Assembly: GCF_026151205.1 (NCBI RefSeq)
Contig: NC_087083.1
Coordinates: 62,001 to 126,000 of the forward strand
Source of the DNA: Bolinopsis microptera
Taxonomy: Eukaryota > Ctenophora > Tentaculata > Lobata > Bolinopsidae
Reading direction: 5' to 3'
Length of the DNA stretch: 64,000 nucleotides
Each line of letters opens with the position of its first letter. The stretch's first letter is position 1. The translations under genes and the position numbers were made by a program. Under the pieces are notes generated by a model that saw only the letters and a program-made list of their open reading frames with translations, made no database searches and had not been told where the DNA came from. Positions 52,400 through 63,574 of this stretch are shown here, one piece after another.

Positions 52400-52740
52400 A
52401 CATATATTATGTCCTTGTTATTCGCGTTTAGCCTTTTATAAATCTGGTGCTGGAAATTTGCCGAAGAAATGAACTTCGACTGCAGGATTGCTACACCGGA
52501 TGAACCAGTAAAACCAGTAAAACCAGTAAATCCAGTAAAACTTAGAGATAACGCTTTGACAAAAGAATCAGAACCTCAATTTGTGATGCAATGATAAAAG
52601 TAGGATAATTGAATAGCATAATTGAATAACATTTGGCCCTTCTGTTATCACAGATGGGCCAAAGTGCAATGGCCCTCCTGTGTTATCAGAATATTAGAAG
52701 GAATCATGAAGTCACGTTGGCACTTAACCGAGGGTGGACG
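52400..52740 (+). repeat. Interspersed repeat, copy 1 of 3
   Basis: Includes GCGTTTAGCCTTTTATAAAT, GACTGCAGGATTGCTACACC, CCAGTAAAA repeats, CTTAGAGATAACGCTTTGAC and ATCAGAATATTAGAAGGAAT. Inverted partial copies are at 62700-62930 and 63190-63370. Confidence 0.75.
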
Positions 52741-53095
52741 GTACAATTTAATTAATTTGAAATAAAAAATGAAAAGTTTATACAAGTTTAATATACAAGC
52801 TTAATTTTAGTTCGAACGAAATCTTTACATCATGATTCTTGGAGATCAGTAAAATAATGTACGGGTATAGTAGGGATGCTTGATATTTTAAAATCACCTT
52901 CTGTCGACCCACGAGCTTACCGCGAACAAAAATCAAAGGAGTTTAATTTTGAAGTTTACTACAATTACAATATAATAAACAGCAATACAGTTTTTCAAAC
53001 TTTGTAAGGTTTCCTGAATTGCGAATGGTGGTAATTATAATGTACCTTTTAAGTGTTGGAACCCTGCTGTTTAAACAATTAGGCTTTTCAAACTG
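52741..53095. other. No feature recognised
   Basis: AT-rich sequence; flank of the next MITE. Confidence 0.4.
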
Positions 53096-53477
53096 CAAGG
53101 TTGTTAAATACGTATTAGGAGGGAATACGTATTGGAATACGAATACGTATTAATCCTCGAAAATTGACGTATTACGAAAAGGTGTGTCGTGCGCGCAAAA
53201 AATTGTTTGCTTATCGGATTATCCATGAAATTTGATTACAAATTTAAGTTATCATGTATAACTGCACTCCTTTAATGCATGATCAATGATGAGGGTGGCG
53301 CGCAGCTGTAATGTTTAATTTTGACAAATCAGCGTATTACGGCGTATTATGGCGTATTCGTGGACGTATTTAACAATCCATAGAAATTACCGTATTACGG
53401 CGTATTACGACGTATTCTTTATTAGAACCGAATACGTCGTATTATTTCACGAAAATTTGACGTATTTAACAACCTTG
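53096..53477. mobile_element. 382-bp MITE with perfect 18-bp TIRs
   Basis: Starts CAAGGTTGTTAAATACGT and ends with its exact reverse complement. The inside is rich in ACGTATTACG and GAATACGTATT repeats. Flanks TTTCAAACTG and TTTCAAAGTA may be a ~10-bp target duplication with two changes, which would fit a Mutator-like element. Confidence 0.82.
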
Positions 53478-53486
53478 TTTCAAAGT

Positions 53487-53971
53487 AGTTAAAGTTTGTT
53501 GTCTTTATGCAGATGACTCGCAACTTTATATATCCTTCCACCTAATGAGACCCTTGGAGCTACAGAATGTCACTAATAAGATCAATGACTGTCTCTCTGA
53601 AATCAAGGTATGGATGGTTAATAACTTCATGAAGCTGAATGAGAGCAAGACAGAACTGTTAGTCATTGGAAATCCACTCATGGTGCTGAAGAAGTTTGAC
53701 CTTGAAGTAACAATCAAGTTTGGTGAGACCATCATTACACCGACAGAATGTAAAAATGATACCTGGAAGAGTCTACTACATGGCAATTGGCAATATAACA
53801 TGCGTGACAATATACAGTGTATGTCGAGATACAGTGTGCAAACCCTGAAGGCGACTATAGCAGGCGGTTCAGCAACTATGCACCTGAATCATGGAATTCT
53901 CTCACTCTTGATGTCCGTAACATCCATAATATTGTGTCTTTTAAGAGTAAGTTGAGAAACTATTTGTATTA
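53487..53971 (+). pseudogene. LINE RT fragment with YADD box, broken
   Basis: Reads CLYADDSQLYISFHL (RT catalytic motif), then IKVWMVNNFMKLNESKTELL, then after a deletion and frame change the C-terminal RRFSNYAPESWNSLTLDVRN and FKSKLRNYLY stop. It begins right after the MITE. Not functional. Confidence 0.82.
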
Positions 53972-54397
53972 GATCAGTTATACCTTAGTTCCCAAAAATT
54001 TCACGTGCACACCGCGTGCCAAACGGTCACGTGGACAAATTATCAACCTAGTGAATATTCTCGATCTGGGAACATTCCAACGGCGAGCCAACATTACATA
54101 CATTAGTTACATATCATAGCATACAATTTCTTATTGCACGCAGTAGGGACCACTACCAGTGTACAGTTAGCGATATTTAACTGTTTATCATAAACATATG
54201 ATAAAGAATGTAAGCTCAATAAAATTTAATTCATATATGCTCTACTAAAATTTTGGTCTACTTCAAAATTAGTCGCCGAAAAATTTAGTCACATGAAATT
54301 TGGTTTACAACGATTTTAGTCAAAAGTTTGACTAAATTTATGGTAGACTAAATTTGTCGTTCTTAAGGTACTCTGAAAATTCCGTTTATTGACTCAA
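53972..54397. other. No gene recognised
   Basis: AT-rich with short ACTAAA/TTTAGT inverted motifs (about 54240-54365). Confidence 0.4.
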
Positions 54398-54835
54398 ACC
54401 TTTTTAGGTAGTTGTTGTCCATAACAAGGAAATAGTCCCAGAAGTCGTATTCTAAAAATGTTTCCCTAAGTTAATTAATTAATTTTAATTACTTCATTGC
54501 TGTAATCTGTAAAATTTGAAAAGTACTTGATAAAAAAAAACCTTTTTAGGTAGTTGTTGTCCATAACAAAGAAATAGTCCTAGAAGTCGTATTCTAAAAA
54601 TGTTCACCTAAGTTAATTAATCAATTTTAATTACTCCATTGCTGTAATCTGTAAAATTTGAAAAGTATTTGATTAAAAAAACTTTTTAGGCAGTTGTCGT
54701 CCATAACTGCCAATGACAAGGAAAAAGTCCCAGAAGTCGTATTCTAAAAATGTTCCCCTAAGTTAATTAATCAATTTTAAATACTTCATTGCTGTAATCT
54801 GTAAAATTTGAAAAGTTTTTGATAAAAAAAAACGA
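54398..54835. repeat. ~145-bp unit in three tandem copies
   Basis: Copies start with CTTTTTAGGTAGTTGTTGTC (about 54399, 54541) and CTTTTTAGGCAGTTGTCGTC (about 54682), each ending with AAAATTTGAAAAGT and an A-rich tail. Confidence 0.88.
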
Positions 54836-55196
54836 CCATTAGGAAATATTGCCAACCACCATATGGATCAACTCATGAAAATGTTTAAATATATCCGACG
54901 GTTACTGATAACCTACCAGGCTATTACATATTATTACATATTATTATGTCCATAAATAGAAATTTGGCGTAATGACAGGCCCTGAGGCCCAGTAACTGAT
55001 AACCTACCTGTAAGATGGCTGTGTCTTACACTATACCGCTCATTTTTACCGGTTATACCTGTTATCGGTATCCTAATTATTTTGACCTTTATCGGTCATG
55101 TAGGAAAGCAGGGTGCAACCTTTACGAAAACATCTGTAATTATCTCTAATAATTCGTTTAAAAAGTTATCTGTTTATCTACAGTGGGGTGTCATAT

Positions 55197-56175
55197 GTTG
55201 TCTGGCCGTCTGGAAGCCCATAGAATTCCAGTTCAGAAACCGAGTAAGGAGGTGCGGCTACTGATGAGAAGCCTCCTTAAAGTTTATTTGGGTTAGAAAC
55301 GACATCTGGGTCCCTACCCTCGCACAAGATTATTCTCAATTTTCTTGTTGTGTCCACAACTATACCGTTGATCAGAGTCACATCTGATGACTTCAGTGAA
55401 AGGGCTGATGACTTCAGTGAAAGAGCTGGTGACCTAGTGAAAGTGCTGGTGACGATGAGAAAGACCATAAACCAGGGATTCCTTCGGGAGCATGTAAGAT
55501 TATATCCAAAGTTTGTTCGCCAATGGGGTGTGTCTGGGTGTCAAAGATCTTCAAGGTGGGTGCTATAACTTGTGATGAACTCTAGAAGGATGGGATGGTA
55601 ATACTCGGTCTGGCCGTCTGGAAGCCCATAGAATTCCAGTTCAGAAACCGAGTAAGGAGGTGCGGCTACTGATGAGAAGCCTCCTTAAAGTTTATTTGGG
55701 TTAGAAACGACATCTGGGTCCCTACCCTCGCACAAGATTATTCTCAATTTTCTTGTTGTGTCCACAACTATACCGTTGATCAGAGTCACATCTGATGACT
55801 TCAGTGAAAGGGCTGATGACTTCAGTGAAAGAGCCGGTGACCTAGTGAAAGTGCTGGTGACGATGAGAAAGACCATAAACCAGGGATTCCTTCGGGAGCA
55901 TGTAAGATTATATCCAAAGTTTGTTCGCCAATGGGGTGTGTCTGGGTGTCAAAGATCTTCAAGGTGGGTGCTACTTGTGATGAACTCTAGAAGGATGGGA
56001 TGGTAATACTCGTTCTGGCCGTCTGGAAGCCCATAGAATTCCAGTTCAGAAACCGAGTAAGGAGGTGCGGCTACTGATGAGAAGCCTCCTTAAAGTTTAT
56101 TTGGGTTAGAAACGACATCTGGGTCCCTACCCTCGCACAAGATTATTCTCAATTTTCTTGTTGTGTCCACAACTC
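55197..56175. repeat. 408-bp unit in 2.4 tandem copies
   Basis: GTCTGGCCGTCTGGAAGCCC starts copies near 55199, 55608 and 56015; the third stops at about 56175. The copies are nearly identical. Short frames on both strands (for example DDFSERADDFSERAGDLVKV on plus, 55350-55568) repeat with the unit; no homology recognised. CCCAAATAAACTTTAAGG on the minus strand resembles a polyadenylation site. Confidence 0.9.
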
Positions 56176-56235
56176 ATTTCTGATAATGACAATACAAACA
56201 TGGTGTTAAACTAACAATTTTCATTGAACCATAAC

Positions 56236-56840
56236 CACCGATTTACAAAATTCAAAAATGGGTGTTTAAATAAAATTCTGAACTTTTCTCGGACGTTAGA
56301 GATTATGGTCATTCGTGCTTCAGAAGAGACTGGCAGGCCCATAAATAAGGGGTTTGATCACGATAATTATAATATTAATGAAGGAGCACATGTTTTTATA
56401 GCAAGTAGAATTTTTCTCTACTTTGACATTACATTGCTGATCAATAAGCATGTTTTTTATGCACCTTTTGTAGATGTTAAGGTTGAAGAGACTCGGCAAA
56501 GAAGTTGCTGCAACACTATATCGGACATCGGTGTATTGCTAATAGTGGACCTTTATAGAAAACTGAATTATTGTAAGGGTGTTTACAGTATTCATCTGAC
56601 CATTGAGGTGTAAGACTCGAATCCGGATCGGCGACGTATTATTGGTGCACTGTTAGGTATTGTTTTCTTTATAGAGGAAGGCACTATAAGACTAGGGAAG
56701 TTTTTCAACTTATGCATAAAGACTAGTGCATTCTTTACGATGATACTATGAACTGTTAATATTTTGTGTTCATAGAAACCGGACTTGGTACTTGCTGGTG
56801 GAGTACCATCCTTGTACCAGTAATTAACGAAACCAGGCCG
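56236..56840 (-). pseudogene. Fragment of the LINE family seen at 20206-23649
   Basis: Minus strand, diverged copy of the RT C-terminal and 3' part: YKDGTPPASTKSGFYEHKIL and TVHSIIVKNALVFMHKLKNF correspond to 21080-20940. Several stops and shifts. 5'-truncated at about 56840. Confidence 0.8.
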
Positions 56841-57048
56841 TAGTATTGCTGCACAAACCAGAGAAGGTTGTTGAGAAAGTTATTGACATTGTTCTCTTGA
56901 GGAAGGTGCTGGCATTTTATCTTGCAACCAGATGTAAAGTACTTACTTACTTTGGTTACTTTGGTTGTGTTTATCCTCGTAGCAGGAAGGGTCATCAGAT
57001 TTCTGACCACCTCGATGGCGAGTAGTCTACCAGGGAATTAGACCAGCT

Positions 57049-59990
57049 TCAGCTATAACCGGAAGTCGGAGGGTTGTCCGGTATCAAAGCAATAAACTTG
57101 GACAAACTAACTTTAAACGACTCAAACGTAGCTTCAGCTTTAATATTATCAGGCACTTTGTTCCACAGTTTTGGTCCTCTTACAGCAAATGAGCTGTCAT
57201 AGAGTGTCTGGTTGCTCGAGGAACTCAACCTAGACAGGGAAGGGATGATTGCTCGGGTACCATGTCTGGATGTTTTTGTGAACCTTATATTGCTGCAATT
57301 GGGGACAACATTGTGAAGGATCTTCCACATCATCAGAATAGTGTACCGTTCCCTTCTGCGCTGCAGTGACATTAGCTTTAGATGTGAAAGCCTCTCCCAG
57401 TAGTTCATATTTTCCAGACCGCATATACGATCGGTGAATGTTCGCTGGACCCCCTCCAAAAGCTGGATCTCAGTCACCTTAACAGGGTCCCACAGCGGAC
57501 AACAGTACTCTAGTAGGCTTCTGACCAAAGACTTATATAGGGTAGTCATTACGGTCCTATCACGAGTTTTGAAGACACTAAACACCCATGACAGTGTGCT
57601 TCTAGCTTTCTTGACCATATTACCGATCTGTTTGGACCAGTTCAGATCGCTTGATACCATAACTCCGAGGTCTCTAACGTTCTCAACGGGATGTAGTATT
57701 TCCTCGCTGGAGACCTTGTAAAGTAGAGTTTCCACGTAAAAAGGAAGTTCAGAAAAGGTACTTTTTCTATTGTGGAGATGATTCAGGAGCTCAAACTTCT
57801 GTTCGTGGAGCTTCATGTTGTTGCAGCGTGACCAGTCGAGAATACCGTACAGATCAGCCTGAAGCAGCAGACAGTCCTCAAAGCAATCGATACGTTTGGA
57901 GACCCTAGTATCGTCAGCAAAGAAGCTTACCTTAGAAGAGGTAACAGCTAGCTCTAGATCGTTAATAAACAAAATGAACAATAGTGGTCCTAACACACTT
58001 CCCTGAGGGACACCACTTAGAACCCTGGCACTGTCCGAATGAACACCGTTTAGGACTACAACCTGTTCACGGTCAGAGAGAAATGACTGGATCCAGCTTA
58101 GAAGTTTGCCGTGAAATCCGTATCTCTTTAACTTTAACAAGAGAAGGTCCAAGTCAACTTTGTCAAACGCCTTGGCGAAGTCGAGGTATATGGAGTCTGT
58201 GTCTTTCCCCTGAGTAAACCCTTCAAAGATGTCATCAAAGTGATCGAGCATTTGGGTCAAGCAGCTTCTGTTCGATCTGAAACCATGTTGTTTGTCAGAT
58301 AACAAATTGTTGGTTTCGAGATGCTGAACCATGTGTTTCCTAACCACTCTTTCATAGACTTTGACTACATGTGAGGTCAGAGTAACCGGTCTGTAGTTAG
58401 CAGCATCACACCTGCTACCTTTCTTGAAAAGCGGTGTGACATATCCAGTCTTGTAGAAATTTGGGACTATGCCTGTATACATGGACTCAGACCAGAGGAG
58501 ATGAATCGGAACACTCAAGCTTGAAGCACATCTTTTGAGGAGAATAGCAGGAATACCATCGGGACCGGGTGCAGAGTCCAGCTTAATCTCAGATATAGCT
58601 TCCACGATGTGGTTAGGTGTGAGTACCAGTTTTGTATCCCTGCTAGTGAGAGGTGGTACTGTAAATGTAGGTAGTGACTTATCAGGGCAGTTGGGGTCAC
58701 TAAAGACAGAACAGAACTGTTGCTGCAGTATATTAGCTAACTCTTTCCGTTCAGTTACCAGTTTCTTATCACGGTTTAGAAGAGTTGAAATATTGTGCTT
58801 AACTTTAGAAAAAGATTTAGCGTATGAGTAAAAGTATTTAGGATTGACTTTAATTTTATCCACTGCTCTCTTTTCACCTTTATCAAGATGGTGGACTATA
58901 GCTTCCTTGATCTCATAGCAAATTAATCCAATTTCGTCTTCAAGTTTCTTGATTCGAGCTAGGTCATTGGCACACTTTGCAGCAGAGAGACGGGTTTTAA
59001 GTCGTGACTTCTTCCTTCTCAGCGAATTATAAAGCTTCGGCTGGCCAGTTGGTGGTCGTTTCCGAGGAACATTTTCCAGGCATATATTAAGCACTGTCCG
59101 TGTAAACTCTGCGGGAAATTCTTCAAAAGTGCTTGCGTCTCTCAAGTCCTTCCAATTCACTCTGTTCAGGATCTCAGTAATCGGTTCGAAGTCTGCCCGA
59201 TTAAAGTCTAGGGCTCGGAAGCTCATTTCGTCAAGATATGAAGCCTGAGCCTTCTCCATCAGACCAGGGTTAAAGGATAGCAGTACATTAACCATGTCAT
59301 GATCAGATATTTCTGTTGCTTCACAAGTTACATCAGATACTAGCCGATCATTGTTACACAAGACGAGGTCTAGTGTACTGTTTCCCCTGGTTGGAACAGT
59401 AACCACCTGACTCAGCAGATGGGTTGACATGAAGTTTAGCAGGTATTGGGCGGAGAGATTTGAATCAGAGGTCCCACCGCTCATGATGTTTAGTGTTTCC
59501 CAGTCAATCTGGGGAAAGTTGAAATCGCCTGTTATAAAGACGTCGTAGCCACTAGGTGCAAGGTTCTCAATAGCGAATGTAAATCTATCAATTAGTTTTG
59601 AGAAACTACTTGAGCTTGCGTCAGGTGGCCTATAAGCAACTGCTATGCAAAGTTTAGCAGAAGGGTAGACATTAAAGATCCCCTGGCAAATGCTGTCGTC
59701 GTAAGTCTCCGACACCGAGACTGGGATGGACGACAGTGAGTAAAGTATTACTCCTCCGCCAACTCTCTTACTGCGATCACTTCGACAAAGTGAGTATCCG
59801 GGTAACTGAAGCTGGGCGTCACTGATATGTGACTTAAGCCAAGATTCTGTGATAGCAATAAAGGGGTAGAGCTGTCCAGACTGTCGTTTATCGTCTACAT
59901 GACCAACAAGGTCATTAAGCTTCCATCTGCAGGTACTGTGGGCAGATGGATTTAAACTCCTAGCATTTAATAATAAGAGTGAGGAGAGAA
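57049..59990 (-). CDS. LINE ORF2: endonuclease-reverse transcriptase (~980 aa)
   Basis: The frame is open from upstream of the ORF1 stop (overlap, -1 frame) through to the stop at 57049. Endonuclease: NARSLNPSAHS, FIAITESWLKSHISDAQL, SKRVGGGVILYS, AYRPPDASSS, FITGDFNFPQIDW, STLDLVLC, EISDHDMV - all EEP motifs present. RT: FYKTGYVTPLFKKGSRCDAA, NYRPVTLTSHVVKVYERVV, DSIYLDFAKAFDKVD, SGVPQGSVLGPLLFILFIND, FFADDTRVSK, VRDLGVMVSSDLNWSK, then the thumb and RGPKLWNKVPDNIKAE. Cuts target DNA and copies its RNA by target-primed reverse transcription. No stop or shift seen, including the stretch before 59715, which has no ATG. Confidence 0.92.
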
Positions 59991-61277
59991 AGGAATCTGG
60001 TGGTGTGGTAGCCTGGGCACACCTAGACTCATCATTGGGGGAGCTGATTGAACTGGGTAGATCATGGATGCTCCCATTGGCTGTGTGACAGTTTGGGATG
60101 GGGATGGGGTACCTTGATCCATCTTTTTCTCCAATGCTTCCAACTTGGCCGCCATCCCAGTGATCAAGTTTCGTAGCTCTAAAAAATCACTCGTGTTGGC
60201 ATTGGCATCACTATTCTGTTTGCTGTACCTCTGATTCGTGTTAAGAGTGTTACTCTTAGGACGCTCTCCCCTCTCAGGACGCTCCTTTGTACTCTTTCTG
60301 GTCGACCGGGGGTGAAACTTTAAACAGTCCTTTTTAGAACACGAACCATTCTCAAGTGCAGTTCTACAGATATCAGGGTGAAAAAATGTACAGTTTTTAC
60401 CTTCTTTACAACCACTCCTTCCCGTGAAACCAGATGCTCGGTACTGATTGCAGACCCTTGGATGAGTAGAAGGGCAAGAGTTCCCGTTGATCTTCTTTTT
60501 TCCACTGATTCCGTGTGGACAACTCCAGTTTAGGAACTCTTGACAAACAGTTGTGGCTGGTTGTGAAGAGTCTGTAGCTGCAGCTGTCGTTGCAGTGGCT
60601 GAACTAGGCGATAACACAGGAGATGGAATTTGGGTCGAAGATATCACACTAGAAGGATTAAGACTGGAAACATCTGCTGAACTGTCCAAGGACTGGCTGT
60701 CAGCAGAAGAAACATTTCCTGATAGTGAAGAAGATGTGTGGCGTGATCTCTGTTTCCTAGGTTCTATAGGATCAATTAGCCCATGACATGTGTTACAGAG
60801 CCACACAAAACCTGTCGGCGTGTTCATAGCTGACAGGGTCTGATGTAGCTCTTTGTTTCTTTCACAACAATGTGAACCTTTGAAACATTTAAAGCAATTG
60901 AAAAAAGGCATGACCTCAGGATCATGATCAATCACGTAGTTATCACCGCACTCTCCACACTTTCCAGGCATCAGAGCCATAAAACCAAGATAAAGGCGAT
61001 TGGCAAGAGATGACTTAGTGAAAATCTTAAAATCGTCCTTGTCAGCAAGAGCAATTCCTAGAAATTCAGCACAACTTTCAAGTATTCCAACCGTAAATTG
61101 ATTAAGTCGCTGAAGGTTAACTGAACGAGACTGTAAACATTCAAAAGCAGAAATAACAGGTCTGATAGACGAGTTAGCTTTTTCTATCAGTTTCCCGATA
61201 ATAATCTTGGTACTTTCACTGTCATTTTTCTGTGGATTCCCTGCCATGGTGTAATGTATACCCGATGTATTGTACAA
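59967..61277 (-). CDS. LINE ORF1: PHD-like and CCCH zinc-finger protein, 436 aa
   Basis: RNA-binding partner protein of the LINE. Residues ~105-165: Cys-rich CGECGDNYVIDHD...CFKCFKGSHC...WLCNTCHG, PHD/RING-like. Ser/Thr-rich linker. Residues ~240-325: CCCH-type fingers CQEFLNWSCPHG...HPRVCNQY, CKEGKNCTFFHPDIC, CSKKDCLKFH. Basic stretch, then a short coiled coil (LITGMAAKLEALEKKMDQ) and a Pro-rich end. Stops at SPHSYY with TAA at 59969-59967, overlapping ORF2. A CCCH-type ORF1 is uncommon among LINEs. ATG at 61277 or the in-frame MAGNPQKN (residue 12). Confidence 0.85.
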   Translation of the reverse strand: MYNTSGIHYTMAGNPQKNDSESTKIIIGKLIEKANSSIRPVISAFECLQSRSVNLQRLNQFTVGILESCAEFLGIALADKDDFKIFTKSSLANRLYLGFMALMPGKCGECGDNYVIDHDPEVMPFFNCFKCFKGSHCCERNKELHQTLSAMNTPTGFVWLCNTCHGLIDPIEPRKQRSRHTSSSLSGNVSSADSQSLDSSADVSSLNPSSVISSTQIPSPVLSPSSATATTAAATDSSQPATTVCQEFLNWSCPHGISGKKKINGNSCPSTHPRVCNQYRASGFTGRSGCKEGKNCTFFHPDICRTALENGSCSKKDCLKFHPRSTRKSTKERPERGERPKSNTLNTNQRYSKQNSDANANTSDFLELRNLITGMAAKLEALEKKMDQGTPSPSQTVTQPMGASMIYPVQSAPPMMSLGVPRLPHHQIPFSPHSYY

Positions 61278-61399
61278 TAATTAATGTACAATGGCACACG
61301 TTCACTTATCGCAATTTAGCAACAAATAACTGATAAGCGAGCACTTAAAATTACAACCAAACAAAAACGATTATATATAGATGCAGGCATGTTATTATT

Positions 61400-61889
61400 T
61401 TAGCCCGGATTAATTCTGGAACTTCACTGTTCCGCAGCCAAATTGTACCCTCTTTAGAGTGAACAGCTGATAATAGGTTTTTGTAGCGATCCTTTTAAAA
61501 TTTTGAACTGTGCTCAGCTACCGAATCTATTTTTTTGAGAATCGAATCATCTTATGATATTGAGTTGAGATAAGTTGATACACTTTTAAAATGTATTATT
61601 TAATTTTAAAGGCAACAAATTAAGGACAAAATTCTTTTACTGTTCCTTAATTCTACGTAGTTATCATTTAGCACTCTTTCATTTAACACTCTCTCTTATC
61701 TGCAAATGACAGCTGAAGTGCAAACGCAATTTTGTGATTCCTTCAAATAATCGGATGCCAGTCGCCTATAAAGCTATAAAACGATTTTATAACGTATCAT
61801 CATTAAATAATTTTATTCGATTATCCAGGATGGCCCACGAATTACTAATCTTTTCTAAACCGCTTTAGTTTGGTCATTTCAAGTCCAAT
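61400..61889. other. No feature recognised
   Basis: AT-rich flank between the LINE and the next foldback element. Confidence 0.4.
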
Positions 61890-62656
61890 CTTCACAAACT
61901 TCGTCTTATCTTGAAGTTTTGATAAATAATTTTTGGAATATTGTTGATAGATAGCAAGATTAGCACCCCTGGGTGCACAGGGGAGACTTTTCAAAAAGTG
62001 GGATTTCTGCGTTAATCAGAGCTTTCAGTGGGCCCCTTTTACACATTTCAGAGCCTTCTGAAGATCCAAACTCAATCAAAACCAAATATCAGATCTTTAT
62101 CCACAGAATTATGGACTTGAGGTCCAGAATTACTCGAAGCGTCTAATTTTCTATGATTTACTAGAATTTGTATCCAGAAAGGGTTACAGCCTAGCTTTTC
62201 TTGATTTTGCTGGGTTTGAACTTTGAACATCTGGAATGCTTAATGTATCAACTTACAACTGAATTACATATAAAAAATGGAGAAAAGACATGAGCTGAGG
62301 CACCTCCAATGTCACACGCTACCCTTTCATCAACCCTTTTTAAAGTGGATTATTGACTGTTTTTACTATGAAGACATCATACCAGAGCTTTCTAGCACAT
62401 ACTAGCTTGTTTCTCAGAGGCTTCTTGACCAGATTCATGCAACAAATAATTATTATTATCACTGTGGTATTTTTAATTAAGAATAAAACAGCAACGTTAC
62501 TGGCGGAAATCATGGTTTTGAGGGTCAGTACGTACTGTGTACCACATTTAGGAAAGTCTCCCCTGTGCACACAAGGGTGCTAACTTGGCTTTCTACCAAC
62601 AATATTCCAAAAAGTATTTATAAAAGCTTCAATTAGATAAGATCAAGTTTGTGAAG
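61890..62656. mobile_element. Foldback element with ~110-bp inverted arms
   Basis: Left arm 61890-61995 (CTTCACAAACTT..., GGAATATTGTTG, CACAGGGGAGACTTT) and right arm about 62550-62656 carry the same blocks inverted, with scattered differences and small indels. About 550 bp of non-coding sequence lies between them. Superfamily not assigned. Confidence 0.82.
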
Positions 62657-62699
62657 AAGGTACGTGGTTAGCAGAGGTCAGTGATTGGTACACCCTGTA

Positions 62700-62930
62700 G
62701 ATATAATACTTTGACGTAAGCACCGTCCAACCTCGGTTACAATTATATGCGAACGTGATTTCATGATTCCTTCTAATATTCTGATAACAGAATTCGTTCC
62801 AATGCTTCTTTTTTTTGGATTTTACTGGTTTACTGGTTCATTTGGTAAAACAAACCTGTAAAACTTCATTTTTGCACAAATTTCCAGAACCACTTGTATG
62901 AAAAGGCTGAACGCAAATTGTTGTACTTGT
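62700..62930 (-). repeat. Interspersed repeat, copy 2 of 3 (inverted)
   Basis: Carries CATGATTCCTTCTAATATTC, TTTACTGGTTTACTGGTTCA and AATTTCCAG...AAAGGCTGAACGC, the reverse complement of blocks in 52400-52740. Confidence 0.7.
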
Positions 62931-63030
62931 AGGTTTACAACCTACCAGGACGCGCGCCGAGTTGGACTCGTCGACGGTCTTGTATAATATATGGAACAAA
63001 TATTTTACGAGTATCACCCGTTAAGCGAAT
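62930..63030. repeat. Solo arm of the 39199-43478 foldback family
   Basis: GTAGGTTTACAACC, GGACGCGCGCCGAGTTGGAC and GTATCACCCGTTAA match the right arm at 43370-43478. The partner arm is not seen. Confidence 0.78.
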
Positions 63031-63189
63031 TGAAAAGACATAATATTCGTATGACGACGATTTCAATTTATTTCATGATTTACCGGATATCGGGGGCAGC
63101 TACTCGCAGTTACTTGAGTCATTATCATTAAATTCAAACTGATAATCACGTTCGCCGATGAAATAATTTTATTACATCAAAAAAATTGT

Positions 63190-63370
63190 CTAATTGTTCG
63201 TTTCAAAGCGTTATCTCTAAGTTTTACGGGATTTACTGGTTTTACTGGTTTATCCGGTCACCGGTGTAGCAATCCTGCAGTCAAACTTCATTTCTTTGGC
63301 AAATTTCCAGCACCAGATTTATAAAAAGGCTAAACGCGAACATATCAAGGACATATTAATATTCGTATGA
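63190..63370 (-). repeat. Interspersed repeat, copy 3 of 3 (inverted)
   Basis: Reverse complement of 52400-52570 (GTCAAAGCGTTATCTCTAAG-like start, TTTACTGG repeats, GGTGTAGCAATCCTGCAGTC, GCTAAACGCGAA). Confidence 0.8.
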
Positions 63371-63574
63371 TGATGATTTCAACTGCGGAACATTTTTAGT
63401 TTTTCAGAAACGTAATTTATTTCATAATTTACTGCAACTTGAATATTTTCCCTGTTAAATTTGATATCACATCGGTACCTTATCGAAGGGGGAGGAAACG
63501 GGGATGACGTACTCTTTTGTCTCCCTCTAATCTCCTTTCATTCGGTGGTAAATTCCGTAAAGAGTATATTATAT

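Larger units (their letters stand above)
56938..61277 (-). mobile_element. Nearly complete two-ORF LINE (CR1-like)
   Basis: Contains ORF1 (61277-59967) and ORF2 (about 59990-57049) in the order of autonomous CR1-type elements. The 3' end near 56938-56965 has short tandem AAGT/AACCAAAGT repeats instead of a long poly(A), a CR1-like trait. Both ORFs are open, so this copy may be recent and possibly active. 5' UTR and exact 5' end not determined (61278-61400). Confidence 0.85.

Noticed and set aside
56224-56613. 129-codon plus frame
   Set aside because: Antisense of a decayed LINE fragment that matches 20700-21090 on the minus strand.
62340-62583. Overlapping frames on both strands inside the foldback element
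   Set aside because: No domain; they overlap the inverted arm of a mobile element.
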